In this document: one piece after another, positions 16,253-24,108 of the stretch
Position numbering within the stretch: position 1 is the first letter of the stretch
How the letters are laid out: the number at the start of each line of letters is the position of its first letter
Origin: Methanosarcinales archaeon
GTDB taxonomy: Archaea > Halobacteriota > Methanosarcinia > Methanosarcinales > EX4572-44
Reading direction: 5' to 3'
Assembly (NCBI GenBank): GCA_004212095.1
Contig: RXIJ01000032.1
Location: 1-49,808 of the forward strand
DNA length: 49,808 bases
Made by a program: the position numbers and the translations under genes
Notes under the pieces: generated by a model
The model's database searches: none
Told to the model about the DNA's origin: nothing
The model's input: the letters and a program-made list of their open reading frames with translations, nothing else

Positions 16253-17830
16253 ATGGATTTTAAAGTTCTTGTAACTGACCAGATTGCAGAGGAAGGTATT
16301 GAGATACTCCAGCAGAAATTTTTAGTGGATATTGCAACCGATTTAACCTCTGGTGAATTGATTAAGAGAATACCTGTGTACGATGCTCTGATGGTTCGAA
16401 GCCAGACGATGGTGACAAAAGATGTCATCGAAGCTGGCAGTAAGCTAAAAATAATCGGTCGTGCAGGTGTTGGAGTGGATAATATCGATGTGGATGCTGC
16501 CACCCAGAAGGGTGTAGTGGTGGTAAATGCTCCAGAAGGAAACACCATCTCTGCTGCCGAACATACCGTTGCTATGATCCTTGCACTCTCGAGGGAGATA
16601 CCAGATGCACATGCAAGTCTGAAGGCTAAAAAATGGGAGCGTAAGAAATTCCTTGGAGTGGAACTCCGGGGCAAGACTCTTGGGGTTATTGGACTGGGCC
16701 GTGTTGGTGCAGAGGTTGTGCGAAGAGCGATGGGTTTTGAAATGAACGTTCTTGCTTATGATCCATATATTTCAGATGAAATAGCTAGTGAACTTGGAGT
16801 AAAGCTTACAACTGTTGACGACCTCATTAAAAAATCAGACTACATCACAGTTCACGTACCACTGACCGCAAGCACCAGAGACCTGATCGGAACCGTGGAG
16901 TTTGCCAAAATGAAGCCTTCTGCGCGGGTGATAAACTGTGCTCGCGGCGGTATAATCAACGAAGATGCACTATATGATGCGCTCAGACTCGAAAGGATTG
17001 CAGGAGCAGCCATTGATGTATTTGTTGAAGAGCCTCCACTCAAAAGCAAGCTCTTGGAGCTTGATAACATTGTACTCACACCACATCTTGGGGCATCCAC
17101 AGAGGAGGCACAGATAAAAGTAGCAATTACTGTTGCAGAACAGATTAAGAATAAATTATCAGGACAGCAAGTAAAAAATGCTATAAACATGCCCTACGTG
17201 CGTCCAGAGGTTGTGAATATTATCGCCCCGTATGCACACTTGGCAGAAACACTTGGTCTTATTGGTGCACAGCTTGTTGGAGGCAACTATGATGCTGTGG
17301 AAGTCTCTTACCAGGGCGATATTGCAAACAAGGATGTTGATACTGTTACTATAGCTGCTCTAAAAGGCTTGCTGGAGTCTGCTCTTGGTTCGGGTGTGAA
17401 TTATATCAATGCACCGGTAATTGCAAAAGAGAGAAAAATAAAAGTTACTGAAAGCAAATCAGATACTACAGACTGCTACCCAAGTGTCGTAAGCTTGATC
17501 ATTACTTATGGAGATGCTGCCAAGAAAGTAAATGGTATTGTTGTCGGCAGTGAGAATCGCATCGTGCAGATAGATGATTATCACATAAATATCACTGCAA
17601 GTAAATATATGATACTGGTAATACACGAAGATCGACCAAATATAATAGGTCCATGCTGCGTGGTACTTGGAAAGCACAACACCAATATCGCAGGCATGCA
17701 GGTAGGACGCATCAAACAGGGGAGTAATGCCATAATGATTCTAAACATCGACACACCCATAACAGAAGAGATTCTAAAAGAAGTGCAGGCAGTAGATGGC
17801 ATCGTCAGTGCCAGGCAGATAGTATTATAG
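16253..17830 (+). CDS. serA: D-3-phosphoglycerate dehydrogenase
   Basis: First enzyme of serine synthesis. The NAD site is LGVIGLGRVGAEVVRRA, followed by active-site residues in NCARGGIINEDAL, the E of DVFVEEPP and the H of LTPHLGASTEEAQ. The long form: after the catalytic domain come an intervening domain (about 315-450) and a C-terminal ACT domain (MILVIHEDRPNIIGPCCVVL, residues about 450-525), which usually senses serine. ATG at 16253 is better placed relative to GAGG than the ATG at 16247. It is divergent from mqnB. Confidence 0.95.
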   Translation: MDFKVLVTDQIAEEGIEILQQKFLVDIATDLTSGELIKRIPVYDALMVRSQTMVTKDVIEAGSKLKIIGRAGVGVDNIDVDAATQKGVVVVNAPEGNTISAAEHTVAMILALSREIPDAHASLKAKKWERKKFLGVELRGKTLGVIGLGRVGAEVVRRAMGFEMNVLAYDPYISDEIASELGVKLTTVDDLIKKSDYITVHVPLTASTRDLIGTVEFAKMKPSARVINCARGGIINEDALYDALRLERIAGAAIDVFVEEPPLKSKLLELDNIVLTPHLGASTEEAQIKVAITVAEQIKNKLSGQQVKNAINMPYVRPEVVNIIAPYAHLAETLGLIGAQLVGGNYDAVEVSYQGDIANKDVDTVTIAALKGLLESALGSGVNYINAPVIAKERKIKVTESKSDTTDCYPSVVSLIITYGDAAKKVNGIVVGSENRIVQIDDYHINITASKYMILVIHEDRPNIIGPCCVVLGKHNTNIAGMQVGRIKQGSNAIMILNIDTPITEEILKEVQAVDGIVSARQIVL

Positions 17831-17834
17831 TCCT

Positions 17835-18011
17835 GTATTTTCAAGGCACAAAGTAGCCAATGGTGATATAGCACTGTACAACTTCGTTTTCGCAGAAATT
17901 AATAGCAAGTATTTTCAAGGCACAAAGTAGCCAATGGTGATACGGCATGAGTAAAGATTTAAACTACAATCAATAGTTATTTCCGTACACGGAGTGTGCG
18001 GGGGATACAGC
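17835..18011. repeat. duplicated segments with hairpin inserts before rsbR
   Basis: A 34-bp segment (GTATTTTCAAGGCACAAAGT and onward) occurs at 17835 and 17909, period 74, with a hairpin-type insert (CTGTACAACTTCG...CGCAG, 17874-17895) between. A second duplication with period 65 repeats the start region of the next gene: GATACGGCATGAGTAAAGAT (17939) and GATACAGCATGAGTATGAAT (18004), separated by a CCGTACA/TGTGCGG hairpin (17983-18001). The first ATG (17947) opens a nine-codon frame, MSKDLNYNQ. Confidence 0.85.
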
Positions 18012-18824
18012 ATGAGTATGAATCTAAACAAAGAGTTGAGTTTGTTGTTTGAGGGCCATGCAAATCAGTTGAAAGAGCAGTGGATATCTGAGATGAAAAA
18101 GCTTGGTTTTCTTGAACAGGTGAGCGATGATGAAATAGAAAAACAGTTCACTAATCTATGTGATATAGTTGTATCAACCTTAAAAACTGGTAAATATGAC
18201 GATGCTGAAAAATATGCAAGAGATATAGCACAGAAAGCTGTGCTTCAGCACATGACTGTTGACCAGGTTATAGGCGGCATGTTAAAACTTCAGGATGTGT
18301 ATCAATGTTTCATATTTGAAAAATTCAAAGATGATAAAAGACTTTGCGATCTTGTATCTGCTTGTGCAACCGTTATAAATAAAATAGTATCTATCAATGC
18401 TCTTGCTTTTGTTGAAGAGAGCGAGCAGGAGATTCTGCAACAGCAGAAAGAAGCGATGCTTGCTTTATCCATACCAGTACTGCAAATACGGGATGAAATG
18501 CTAATAGTGCCACTGATAGGAATTATTGACTCCGCAAGGTCACAGCAAATCGTGGAGGAACTGTTAAACAAAATTGCTGAGTACCAGGCATCCATTATTA
18601 TTATTGACCTTACAGGAGTTCCAATTATTGACAGCCTGGTAGCAAACCATATAATAAAAACTGTGCAGGCAGCAAAAATGCTTGGTGCAGAAACCATTAT
18701 CACAGGAATAAGCCCACCAAATGCGCAGACACTGGTAAACATTGGTGTTGATATTTCAACATTGATTACAAAAAACAATCTTCGTACAGGTCTTAAGTTA
18801 GCTGACGAAATGCTTCAGAAGTGA
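18012..18824 (+). CDS. RsbR-like stressosome scaffold protein
   Basis: A 270-residue protein with an RsbR-type helical N-terminal domain (about 1-145) and a C-terminal STAS domain (about 155-265). The N-terminal part has no heme pocket or PAS pattern I recognise; it resembles RsbRD-N helical modules. In the STAS domain the two phosphorylation positions of RsbR appear as Ser208 in VPIIDSLVAN and Thr231 in IITGISP. It should form a mixed shell with RsbS that holds RsbT. ATG at 18012 is preceded by GGGGGA; a longer GTG start at 17994 lies in the repeat and is unlikely. First gene of a six-gene operon. Confidence 0.85.
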   Translation: MSMNLNKELSLLFEGHANQLKEQWISEMKKLGFLEQVSDDEIEKQFTNLCDIVVSTLKTGKYDDAEKYARDIAQKAVLQHMTVDQVIGGMLKLQDVYQCFIFEKFKDDKRLCDLVSACATVINKIVSINALAFVEESEQEILQQQKEAMLALSIPVLQIRDEMLIVPLIGIIDSARSQQIVEELLNKIAEYQASIIIIDLTGVPIIDSLVANHIIKTVQAAKMLGAETIITGISPPNAQTLVNIGVDISTLITKNNLRTGLKLADEMLQK

Positions 18825-18825
18825 G

Positions 18826-19200
18826 GTGCCCTGGTTGGATATCCCCATCTTAAAAATTGAGAATTTTCTTGTTGTGACCATTCAGACAGAAATGTCGGAT
18901 GATGAGATATTAAAGCTTCAAAAAGATATATTATCTAGAATTAAAGAAGTTCGTGCATCCGGATTGGTTATTGACATTACTGCCCTTGATGTGGTTGACA
19001 GTTTCATGGGCAGAACTCTTTCAAACATTGCAAACACCGCTAATCTCCTTGGTGCAAAGACTGTTGTTGTTGGAATTCGTCCTGCGGTTGCATTAACACT
19101 TGTAGAACTTGGAATACGTATCAAGTGGAATCTAAATACTGCATTGAACCTCGAAAAAGGCATAGATATGTTAAAAAAATGTATTGAAATAAGAGGTTAG
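18826..19200 (+). CDS. rsbS: RsbS-like STAS protein
   Basis: A single STAS domain of 124 residues. The phosphorylated serine of RsbS appears in LDVVDSFMGRTL as Ser59 (counted from the GTG), the same position as in the Bacillus protein, and the VDSFMGR stretch is nearly diagnostic. It starts (GTG 18826, or TTG 18835) one or a few bases after the RsbR stop. Together with RsbR it would build the stressosome core, which releases RsbT when phosphorylated. Confidence 0.85.
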   Translation: MPWLDIPILKIENFLVVTIQTEMSDDEILKLQKDILSRIKEVRASGLVIDITALDVVDSFMGRTLSNIANTANLLGAKTVVVGIRPAVALTLVELGIRIKWNLNTALNLEKGIDMLKKCIEIRG

Positions 19201-19211
19201 GTGGTTTCGTT

Positions 19212-19622
19212 TTGAGTGAGATAGAAAAAAGAATATCAATCAAATCCAGTGCAGACATCATTACTGCACGGGGTGTCGGGAGAGAAATGGCGAAACAACT
19301 TGGTTTTAACATCGTTGATCAGACAAAAATAACCACTGCTATCTCAGAACTTACCAGGAACATCGTCACTTATACAGGCAAAGGCAAAGTGATCATAAAA
19401 AGGATACACAGTGATGTTGATAAAAGGGATGGTATGGCAATTATATGTACTGATAAGGGACCTGGTATAGAAAGCATTGAACTTGTTCTCGAAGCTGGAT
19501 ACAGCACATCAAACAGTCTTGGACTTGGACTGTCTGGTGCAAAAATGCTCATGGATGACTTTGACATCAAATCAAAACCTGGAGAAGGTACCAGAGTAAC
19601 GATTAAGAAATGGTTAAGATAA
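19212..19622 (+). CDS. rsbT: RsbT-like serine kinase
   Basis: A 136-residue GHKL-type kinase. N box ISELTRNIVTY, G1 box DKGPGIES and G2 box SLGLGLSGAKMLMDDF are all intact, and the RNI-Y form of the N box is typical of RsbT, not RsbW. It would phosphorylate the STAS serines of RsbR and RsbS and, once free, switch on a partner. The start is a TTG at 19212, eleven bases after the rsbS stop, behind a GGTGG ribosome site. Confidence 0.85.
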   Translation: MSEIEKRISIKSSADIITARGVGREMAKQLGFNIVDQTKITTAISELTRNIVTYTGKGKVIIKRIHSDVDKRDGMAIICTDKGPGIESIELVLEAGYSTSNSLGLGLSGAKMLMDDFDIKSKPGEGTRVTIKKWLR

Positions 19623-19628
19623 CACGTT

Positions 19629-19994
19629 ATGCAAGTTGCTACTGAAGTGCTATATGTGAACAGTGAAGCAAGCATTGTAACTGCACGAGAAACGGTGAAA
19701 AAAATTGCAGAAAATATTGGGTTTGATATTTACGATCAATATCGAATTGCTACTGCTGTCTCAGAACTTGCTGAAAATGCAGTAAAATATGCAGATGGCG
19801 GAACCATAGAGTTCCATCCGATTGATAGAGGGCTTGAAATTATCTGCAAGGATTCCGGCAGAAACATGATGCAAAAAAATACTGGGCACGGTCTTGGAAT
19901 CGGTCTTAAAAGCATTGAACATCTGATGGATGAAATGATTATTACAACAGAAGCATACGGAACATGCATCCTAACAAGGAAGTGGCTAAAATGA
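19629..19994 (+). CDS. second GHKL-type kinase, RsbT/RsbW-like
   Basis: A 121-residue kinase-like protein. The N box VSELAENAVKYADGG and a G2 region GHGLGIGLKSIEHLMDEM are good, but the G1 box reads DSGRNMMQ where DxGxG is expected, so ATP binding may be weak or altered. In other stressosome operons the downstream kinase is RsbW, which holds an anti-sigma role; archaea have no sigma factor, so this one must have another partner or be a regulator. It lies six bases after rsbT, and its stop overlaps the start of the phosphatase gene. Confidence 0.75.
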   Translation: MQVATEVLYVNSEASIVTARETVKKIAENIGFDIYDQYRIATAVSELAENAVKYADGGTIEFHPIDRGLEIICKDSGRNMMQKNTGHGLGIGLKSIEHLMDEMIITTEAYGTCILTRKWLK

Positions 19995-20581
19995 ATGTTG
20001 GTGTAGTCAGTCGACCAAAGAAGGGTTTTAGTGCAAATGGGGATTCCTACTTGATTGAAAAAATCGATCAGAAAATATTAATCAGTGTTATTGATGGGAT
20101 AGGGCATGGAGTTCATGCAGACAATGCTGCAACCAGATGTGTGAACACCATAAAAAAATACATTCAATCCAGCAAAGATTGCAATCTAATCATTCTTTTT
20201 AATCGATGCCATGAAGCACTTAGAAACACTGATGGCGTGGTCATGGCCTCAGTTCTCATCGATGCACCATGTGACACGATACGCTATGCAGGAATCGGCA
20301 ATATTGCAACACGCATTATCGGTATAAAAAATATTTATCCTATACCAAGAGGGGGTATAGTCGGGTACAACATGCCCGCAGTAAAAGAATACACATATCC
20401 ATACAAAAGAGGAGATTTAATACTTATGTATACAGACGGTATAATCTCAAGAATCAACTCAGACCTGTGCATCAGACTGCAAAACCTTGAAGAACAGAGA
20501 ATAGCGGAAGAACTATTCAAACAGTATGCACGAGAAGATGATGATGCGACGCTGCTTGTAGCGCGTGAGGAGGGTATATGA
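19991..20581 (+). CDS. RsbX-like PP2C phosphatase
   Basis: A compact PP2C/SpoIIE-type phosphatase of 196 residues. Metal-binding aspartates lie in ANGDSYL, VIDGIGHG, LMYTDGI and DDDATLLVA. Its small size and lack of extra domains fit RsbX, which removes phosphate from RsbR and RsbS and resets the stressosome. ATG at 19991 overlaps the previous stop (ATGA), and its own stop overlaps the next start in the same way. Confidence 0.85.
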   Translation: MNVGVVSRPKKGFSANGDSYLIEKIDQKILISVIDGIGHGVHADNAATRCVNTIKKYIQSSKDCNLIILFNRCHEALRNTDGVVMASVLIDAPCDTIRYAGIGNIATRIIGIKNIYPIPRGGIVGYNMPAVKEYTYPYKRGDLILMYTDGIISRINSDLCIRLQNLEEQRIAEELFKQYAREDDDATLLVAREEGI

Positions 20582-21663
20582 ATCCCGAAGAACTGAAAGA
20601 GACATATATAGCACTTCTTAATGACTATCTATTTGAAGGAGATGATGAAGCAGCACTCTACAAAGCCTATGAATTCAGCAGAGAGAGTATAAATGAAAGA
20701 GTTGGACTTGAAGAAATAGCTGCTGTCCATATAGATAGTATTGGAAAACTGATTAATAAGGTGCCATTCAATGAAATTCCGCTTATCATCTCAAAATCCT
20801 CTATTTTCCTTCTTGAATTCATTATGAACTTCAGCCTCCTCTATAAAGAATACTTTGAGCTGTGGGAGAGAACCGGCAGTCAGCTGCACGAGGCAATAAC
20901 ACAGACAGGGGATGCACTGACAGCATGTTTAAACCTCGATAAAACTCTTGAAATAATTTCAAGTTTAATACAAAAAACTACTGGAAGCGATTCCATATTA
21001 ATTTATCTATTAAAAAACTCACACCTGAAACATGCACATACAGAGAATATTGTGATAGAAACTCTACCTAAAGAAACTACCATGCACAATACTTTTGCAT
21101 GGGATGCTATATCTGATGCATCGATTAAAACCTTAATAACACCAGAAGATATGAAAAAGTATCCTGCTCCAAAGATTAAAAATGGAATAGAGCCATTATC
21201 TGCTGTTGCAATACCACTCATTGGAAAAAATATGGTCATTGGTGCTGTTGAATGCTACTATGAACTACCTCATAAATTAACCGAACTGGATAATAGTACT
21301 TTACTAAACTTAGCAAGCAGTGCAGCAAAAAGCATAGAGAATATATATCAGATCAAAATAACAAAAGAACACAAAAAAATGTTAACGCCAGATGAAGCAT
21401 CCAGTCGATGTAGAATTGCACGAAGGGTAATACTTGGGGAAGGAGTAGAAGGCTATCATCTTCAAAATAATAAAGTCTGTAGGGGGTTAAAAGGACTGGT
21501 GAAACATCTTGACAGCATCAAAGAAGAAGATGTCAAGTGGGTAGTGAGATGGATAGAGTACCTTGGTGATACTGAACTTGCCCCCCGAATCAAGGCACAT
21601 CCAGAAGAGTTTAAAGAAATCATCAGCGACAGGTATGAACAGCTTGAGAAGTTTGCCCTATAG
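20578..21663 (+). CDS. RsbU-N-like plus GAF domain protein without phosphatase domain
   Basis: A 361-residue cytoplasmic protein. Residues 1-95 (NPEELKETYIALLNDYL, then EEIAAVHIDSIGKL) resemble the RsbT-binding N-terminal domain of RsbU. A GAF domain follows (about 100-260: LDKTLEIISSLIQKTTGSDS, then AVAIPLIGKNMVIGAVECYY). The C-terminal 100 residues are helical and unknown. The PP2C domain that RsbU would carry is missing. It is therefore a possible RsbT target that gives a signal by some other route, or a regulator of RsbT by GAF ligand binding. Last gene of the operon. Confidence 0.65.
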   Translation: MNPEELKETYIALLNDYLFEGDDEAALYKAYEFSRESINERVGLEEIAAVHIDSIGKLINKVPFNEIPLIISKSSIFLLEFIMNFSLLYKEYFELWERTGSQLHEAITQTGDALTACLNLDKTLEIISSLIQKTTGSDSILIYLLKNSHLKHAHTENIVIETLPKETTMHNTFAWDAISDASIKTLITPEDMKKYPAPKIKNGIEPLSAVAIPLIGKNMVIGAVECYYELPHKLTELDNSTLLNLASSAAKSIENIYQIKITKEHKKMLTPDEASSRCRIARRVILGEGVEGYHLQNNKVCRGLKGLVKHLDSIKEEDVKWVVRWIEYLGDTELAPRIKAHPEEFKEIISDRYEQLEKFAL

Positions 21664-21671
21664 CCTGAACT

Positions 21672-21705
21672 CCAGTAAACGCTCATGTTGTTTTACGTTT
21701 ACCGG
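21672..21705 (+). terminator. hairpin after the stressosome operon
   Basis: Just after the last stop, TCC-A-GTAAACG pairs with CGTTTAC-C-GGA, a ten-base-pair stem with one mismatch and a loop of about 14 bases. It lies between convergent genes, so it may end transcripts from either side. No T-run follows, so this is a weak call. Confidence 0.35.
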
Positions 21706-21734
21706 ACTTCATAACTTTTCAGATACGACCTGAC

Positions 21735-22307
21735 TTATTTCGATGTACCTAAAACTGTCTCGTGGAGTTCATACACATCCGAACCATGACATTTGGTACA
21801 ATACACATTTCGTGAAAGATGTATTTTCACCAGGTCTCCATTGGATGGCTGGAATGAATCCGGAGGTGCTGCATGACAATTTTCACATGTTACATGCCCG
21901 GCTTCTGCTTTTGGTATGCTGAGATCTGTTGCTGGGCCATGACAACTTTCACACTTAAGATTTACAGTGCCAGTTCCAATGTGTATAGGATGTACATCAC
22001 TGCCGTGACATTTGAAGCAGTATTTACCACCTTCTTTATGGGGTAACAACGTTCCTGAATCGACATGACACAAATCACATTTTATTGGTTGAGGAGCTGT
22101 GACAACCGTTGTTGGTTTTGGAGTGGGCTCCGGTGTTTGTACTGGTGTTGTTTTTTCCGGGGTTTCCGGAGCTGTTTTGACAGGAGTTTCCGGAGGTTTT
22201 TCAACCGGTGTTTTTGGATCTATGTCTGTGCAACCCATGGATAGTATTACCATTGCTGCAATAATGAGCACTGTACAGATAATTGGGCCTTTTTTTTTAA
22301 AAATCAT
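21735..22307 (-). CDS. pentaheme c-type cytochrome lipoprotein
   Basis: A 190-residue exported cytochrome. The N-terminus has a membrane segment (IICTVLIIAAMVILSMGC) ending in a lipobox-like LSMGC; a threonine- and proline-rich linker (about 30-70) follows, then five CxxCH motifs (CDLCH, CFKCH, CESCH, CENCH, CTKCH) with extra histidines for bis-His ligation. It is paralogous to the cytochromes at 45195 and 45778: all share KYC..CHG, a central C..CH pair, and a GNLI-like stretch before the last heme. ATG at 22307 is the start; box A CTTAAATAC (22349) lies about 40 nt upstream, in promoter element C. Confidence 0.9.
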   Translation of the reverse strand: MIFKKKGPIICTVLIIAAMVILSMGCTDIDPKTPVEKPPETPVKTAPETPEKTTPVQTPEPTPKPTTVVTAPQPIKCDLCHVDSGTLLPHKEGGKYCFKCHGSDVHPIHIGTGTVNLKCESCHGPATDLSIPKAEAGHVTCENCHAAPPDSFQPSNGDLVKIHLSRNVYCTKCHGSDVYELHETVLGTSK

Positions 22308-22339
22308 AACTATTTCACATTTGGTTATAAGAAAAATGT

Positions 22340-22507
22340 TGTATTTAAGTGTTTTGATATTGGGTGGTTGTAAAGTTATTGGATGTTGGCATTGTTTCGA
22401 CCTGGTTGTATATCCGGGTATAATATCTACTGTTCTCAGGTTCGAACAGACGAAAAAAATAACACCTGAGTAATTTGACAGCCACACAAAAAAGAAAGAT
22501 ATTTATG
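22340..22507. promoter_or_regulatory. two-way promoter element, copy C, between two cytochrome genes
   Basis: A shorter copy (22362-22484; about 20 bp of the core missing). On the minus side TTTACA (starting 22374) is 25 nt from box A CTTAAATA (starting 22349) of the pentaheme gene. On the plus side TTGACA (22475) is 25 nt from TATTTATG (22500), the likely box of the tetraheme gene. Core matches to the other copies include GTTCGAACCTGAGAACAGTA and ACAACCAGGTCGAAACAATG (minus strand). Confidence 0.75.
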
Positions 22508-22570
22508 TGGTTATAGGTTTATGAGTAATAATAGTAATTATTAGTAAATTAATTAAGGGGTAATAAAAAA

Positions 22571-23239
22571 ATGAAAGGTAAACATATATTGTTGTTGTCC
22601 TGTAGCATTTTAGCTATTGGACTGTTTATACTGCCCTCAACCCTTTCAATGTTTGTGGGACAGCACACATGGTATAGTGTTAAGAATCCGGATGATATGG
22701 AAAATTTATGTGCAAAGTGTCATCAGCCAGAGGTTGAGGAGTGGAACACAAATTTAGCTCGTGGTGGTGCACATGCAACTTTTGAGGTGAATTACGTAGG
22801 CACTTCAGGGTGCAGTATCTGTCATCAGATTAATGAAACAATACTTGAAACTGATTATGGCTTGAATATTACCTCGTTGAAAGGCTATAACTTTGAAGAT
22901 TTCACACGACAAGGTCTAACCAATACAAGTAATTCGGCTGATTTCCAGGGAAATTGGCGAAATCAGACAACCCCACATGCTGCAATAAAGGTAGATTGTG
23001 GAGACTGTCATTACAATGCAACAGTACAATTGGCCGATTCTAGTTCTGCACACAGTGATTTCTACAATCAATCCACAGGTGCTGCAACCGACAGCTCTGC
23101 ATGTATCGGATGCCATACCATGACCGATATCAATATCACATGGTACAAGTTCGGCGGGCTTAATATCAATGCAAGTATAAACACAACAAGTGAGGACTGG
23201 AATATTACCGTTACCACGAATACGACACTCGTGAATTAA
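22571..23239 (+). CDS. exported tetraheme c-type cytochrome
   Basis: A 222-residue protein with an N-terminal membrane segment (LLLSCSILAIGLFILPSTLS) and four CxxCH motifs: CAKCH, CSICH, CGDCH, CIGCH. Right after the hydrophobic segment comes SMFVGQHTWY, shared with the protein at 42210 (SMFSGQHVFY). Many asparagine sequons suggest an outer-surface, glycosylated protein. Size, four hemes and the tight array recall archaeal extracellular cytochrome filaments, an inference from memory. It has its own promoter (element C), a strong AAGGGG ribosome site, and a hairpin terminator directly after the stop, which suggests high expression apart from the genes downstream. Confidence 0.85.
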   Translation: MKGKHILLLSCSILAIGLFILPSTLSMFVGQHTWYSVKNPDDMENLCAKCHQPEVEEWNTNLARGGAHATFEVNYVGTSGCSICHQINETILETDYGLNITSLKGYNFEDFTRQGLTNTSNSADFQGNWRNQTTPHAAIKVDCGDCHYNATVQLADSSSAHSDFYNQSTGAATDSSACIGCHTMTDINITWYKFGGLNINASINTTSEDWNITVTTNTTLVN

Positions 23240-23275
23240 GATGATCTTTGATATTGATCATCTTTAATTTTTTTT
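23238..23275 (+). terminator. hairpin plus T-run terminator
   Basis: AAGATGATC (23238-23246) and GATCATCTT (23256-23264) form a perfect nine-base-pair stem, followed at 23268-23275 by eight T. It overlaps the stop codon of the tetraheme cytochrome gene. Archaea need mainly the T-run; the added hairpin may protect the mRNA end. Confidence 0.75.
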
Positions 23276-23306
23276 AAATATTTAATATTTCTATATATGA
23301 TAGACT

Positions 23307-24080
23307 ATGTCGTTTGTAGAAGAGTTTATTGGGATATTATCATCTTCATTTTTTTATTTATTGTATACCAATCAAATTTTATTAATCTTGTTTTTTTTCA
23401 CGTTAATCTTTTTTATAATTTTACGTAATATACATGTGAGAAATTCCACGTTCTTTCCAGATGTTATTAGTACCTTAATAAAAAAAATCACTTACCAAAA
23501 CCAGAAAAAATCTGTCGAAAGCAGGGTGGGACACTATGGCGAGTTATCAAAAAGACAGAGAGTTTTACCGGTGATTGTTCCACTGTTTATTACGATCTTT
23601 ATTGCATACCTCATCCTTAACCACTACGTATTTCTTGCTATTGTAACTTCAGGCAGCATGTCGCCTGCTCTTGAGGTAGAGGATCTGGTTCTCATACAGA
23701 ACCTGCATGTCAACCCACAACAGGGCGAAATTATCATGTTTAACACAAAAAAAGCGAGTATGCCAGTCATTCATCGGGTATATTCAGTATCCGGGGATGC
23801 CATCAAAACAAAGGGTGACGCAGTAGCGTTTCCTGACGACTGGACTCTAAAAAAAGAAAAGATACAGGGAGAAGCTGTATTATTTCAAGATAAACCGATA
23901 ATAGTTAAGAATATTGGTGCATATCTGTTGTTTGATCCAAATAAAGTACAAATTACAAAATATGGGTCTGAAATGTACAGAGCAAGCCAGATTCTTAAAA
24001 ATGTCAAAAAACTTGGATTTACAATATTTATGATCTGCATACTGCTCTATATTTTCCTTGCTGCGAGCAGCAAACACTAA
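23307..24080 (+). CDS. archaeal-type signal peptidase I
   Basis: A membrane-bound serine protease of 257 residues. Membrane segments lie near 12-40, 85-105 and 235-255. The catalytic serine is in TSGSMSPAL, the general-base histidine in PVIHRVYSV (archaeal and ER enzymes use His rather than Lys), and a third conserved box reads TKGDA. It removes signal peptides from exported proteins. Its place inside a cytochrome operon suggests it processes these cytochromes or the giant surface proteins. A charged cytoplasmic part (about 50-80) is longer than usual. Confidence 0.85.
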   Translation: MSFVEEFIGILSSSFFYLLYTNQILLILFFFTLIFFIILRNIHVRNSTFFPDVISTLIKKITYQNQKKSVESRVGHYGELSKRQRVLPVIVPLFITIFIAYLILNHYVFLAIVTSGSMSPALEVEDLVLIQNLHVNPQQGEIIMFNTKKASMPVIHRVYSVSGDAIKTKGDAVAFPDDWTLKKEKIQGEAVLFQDKPIIVKNIGAYLLFDPNKVQITKYGSEMYRASQILKNVKKLGFTIFMICILLYIFLAASSKH

Positions 24081-24108
24081 ATAACCATATAATCGTTGTT
24101 GATTTAAG

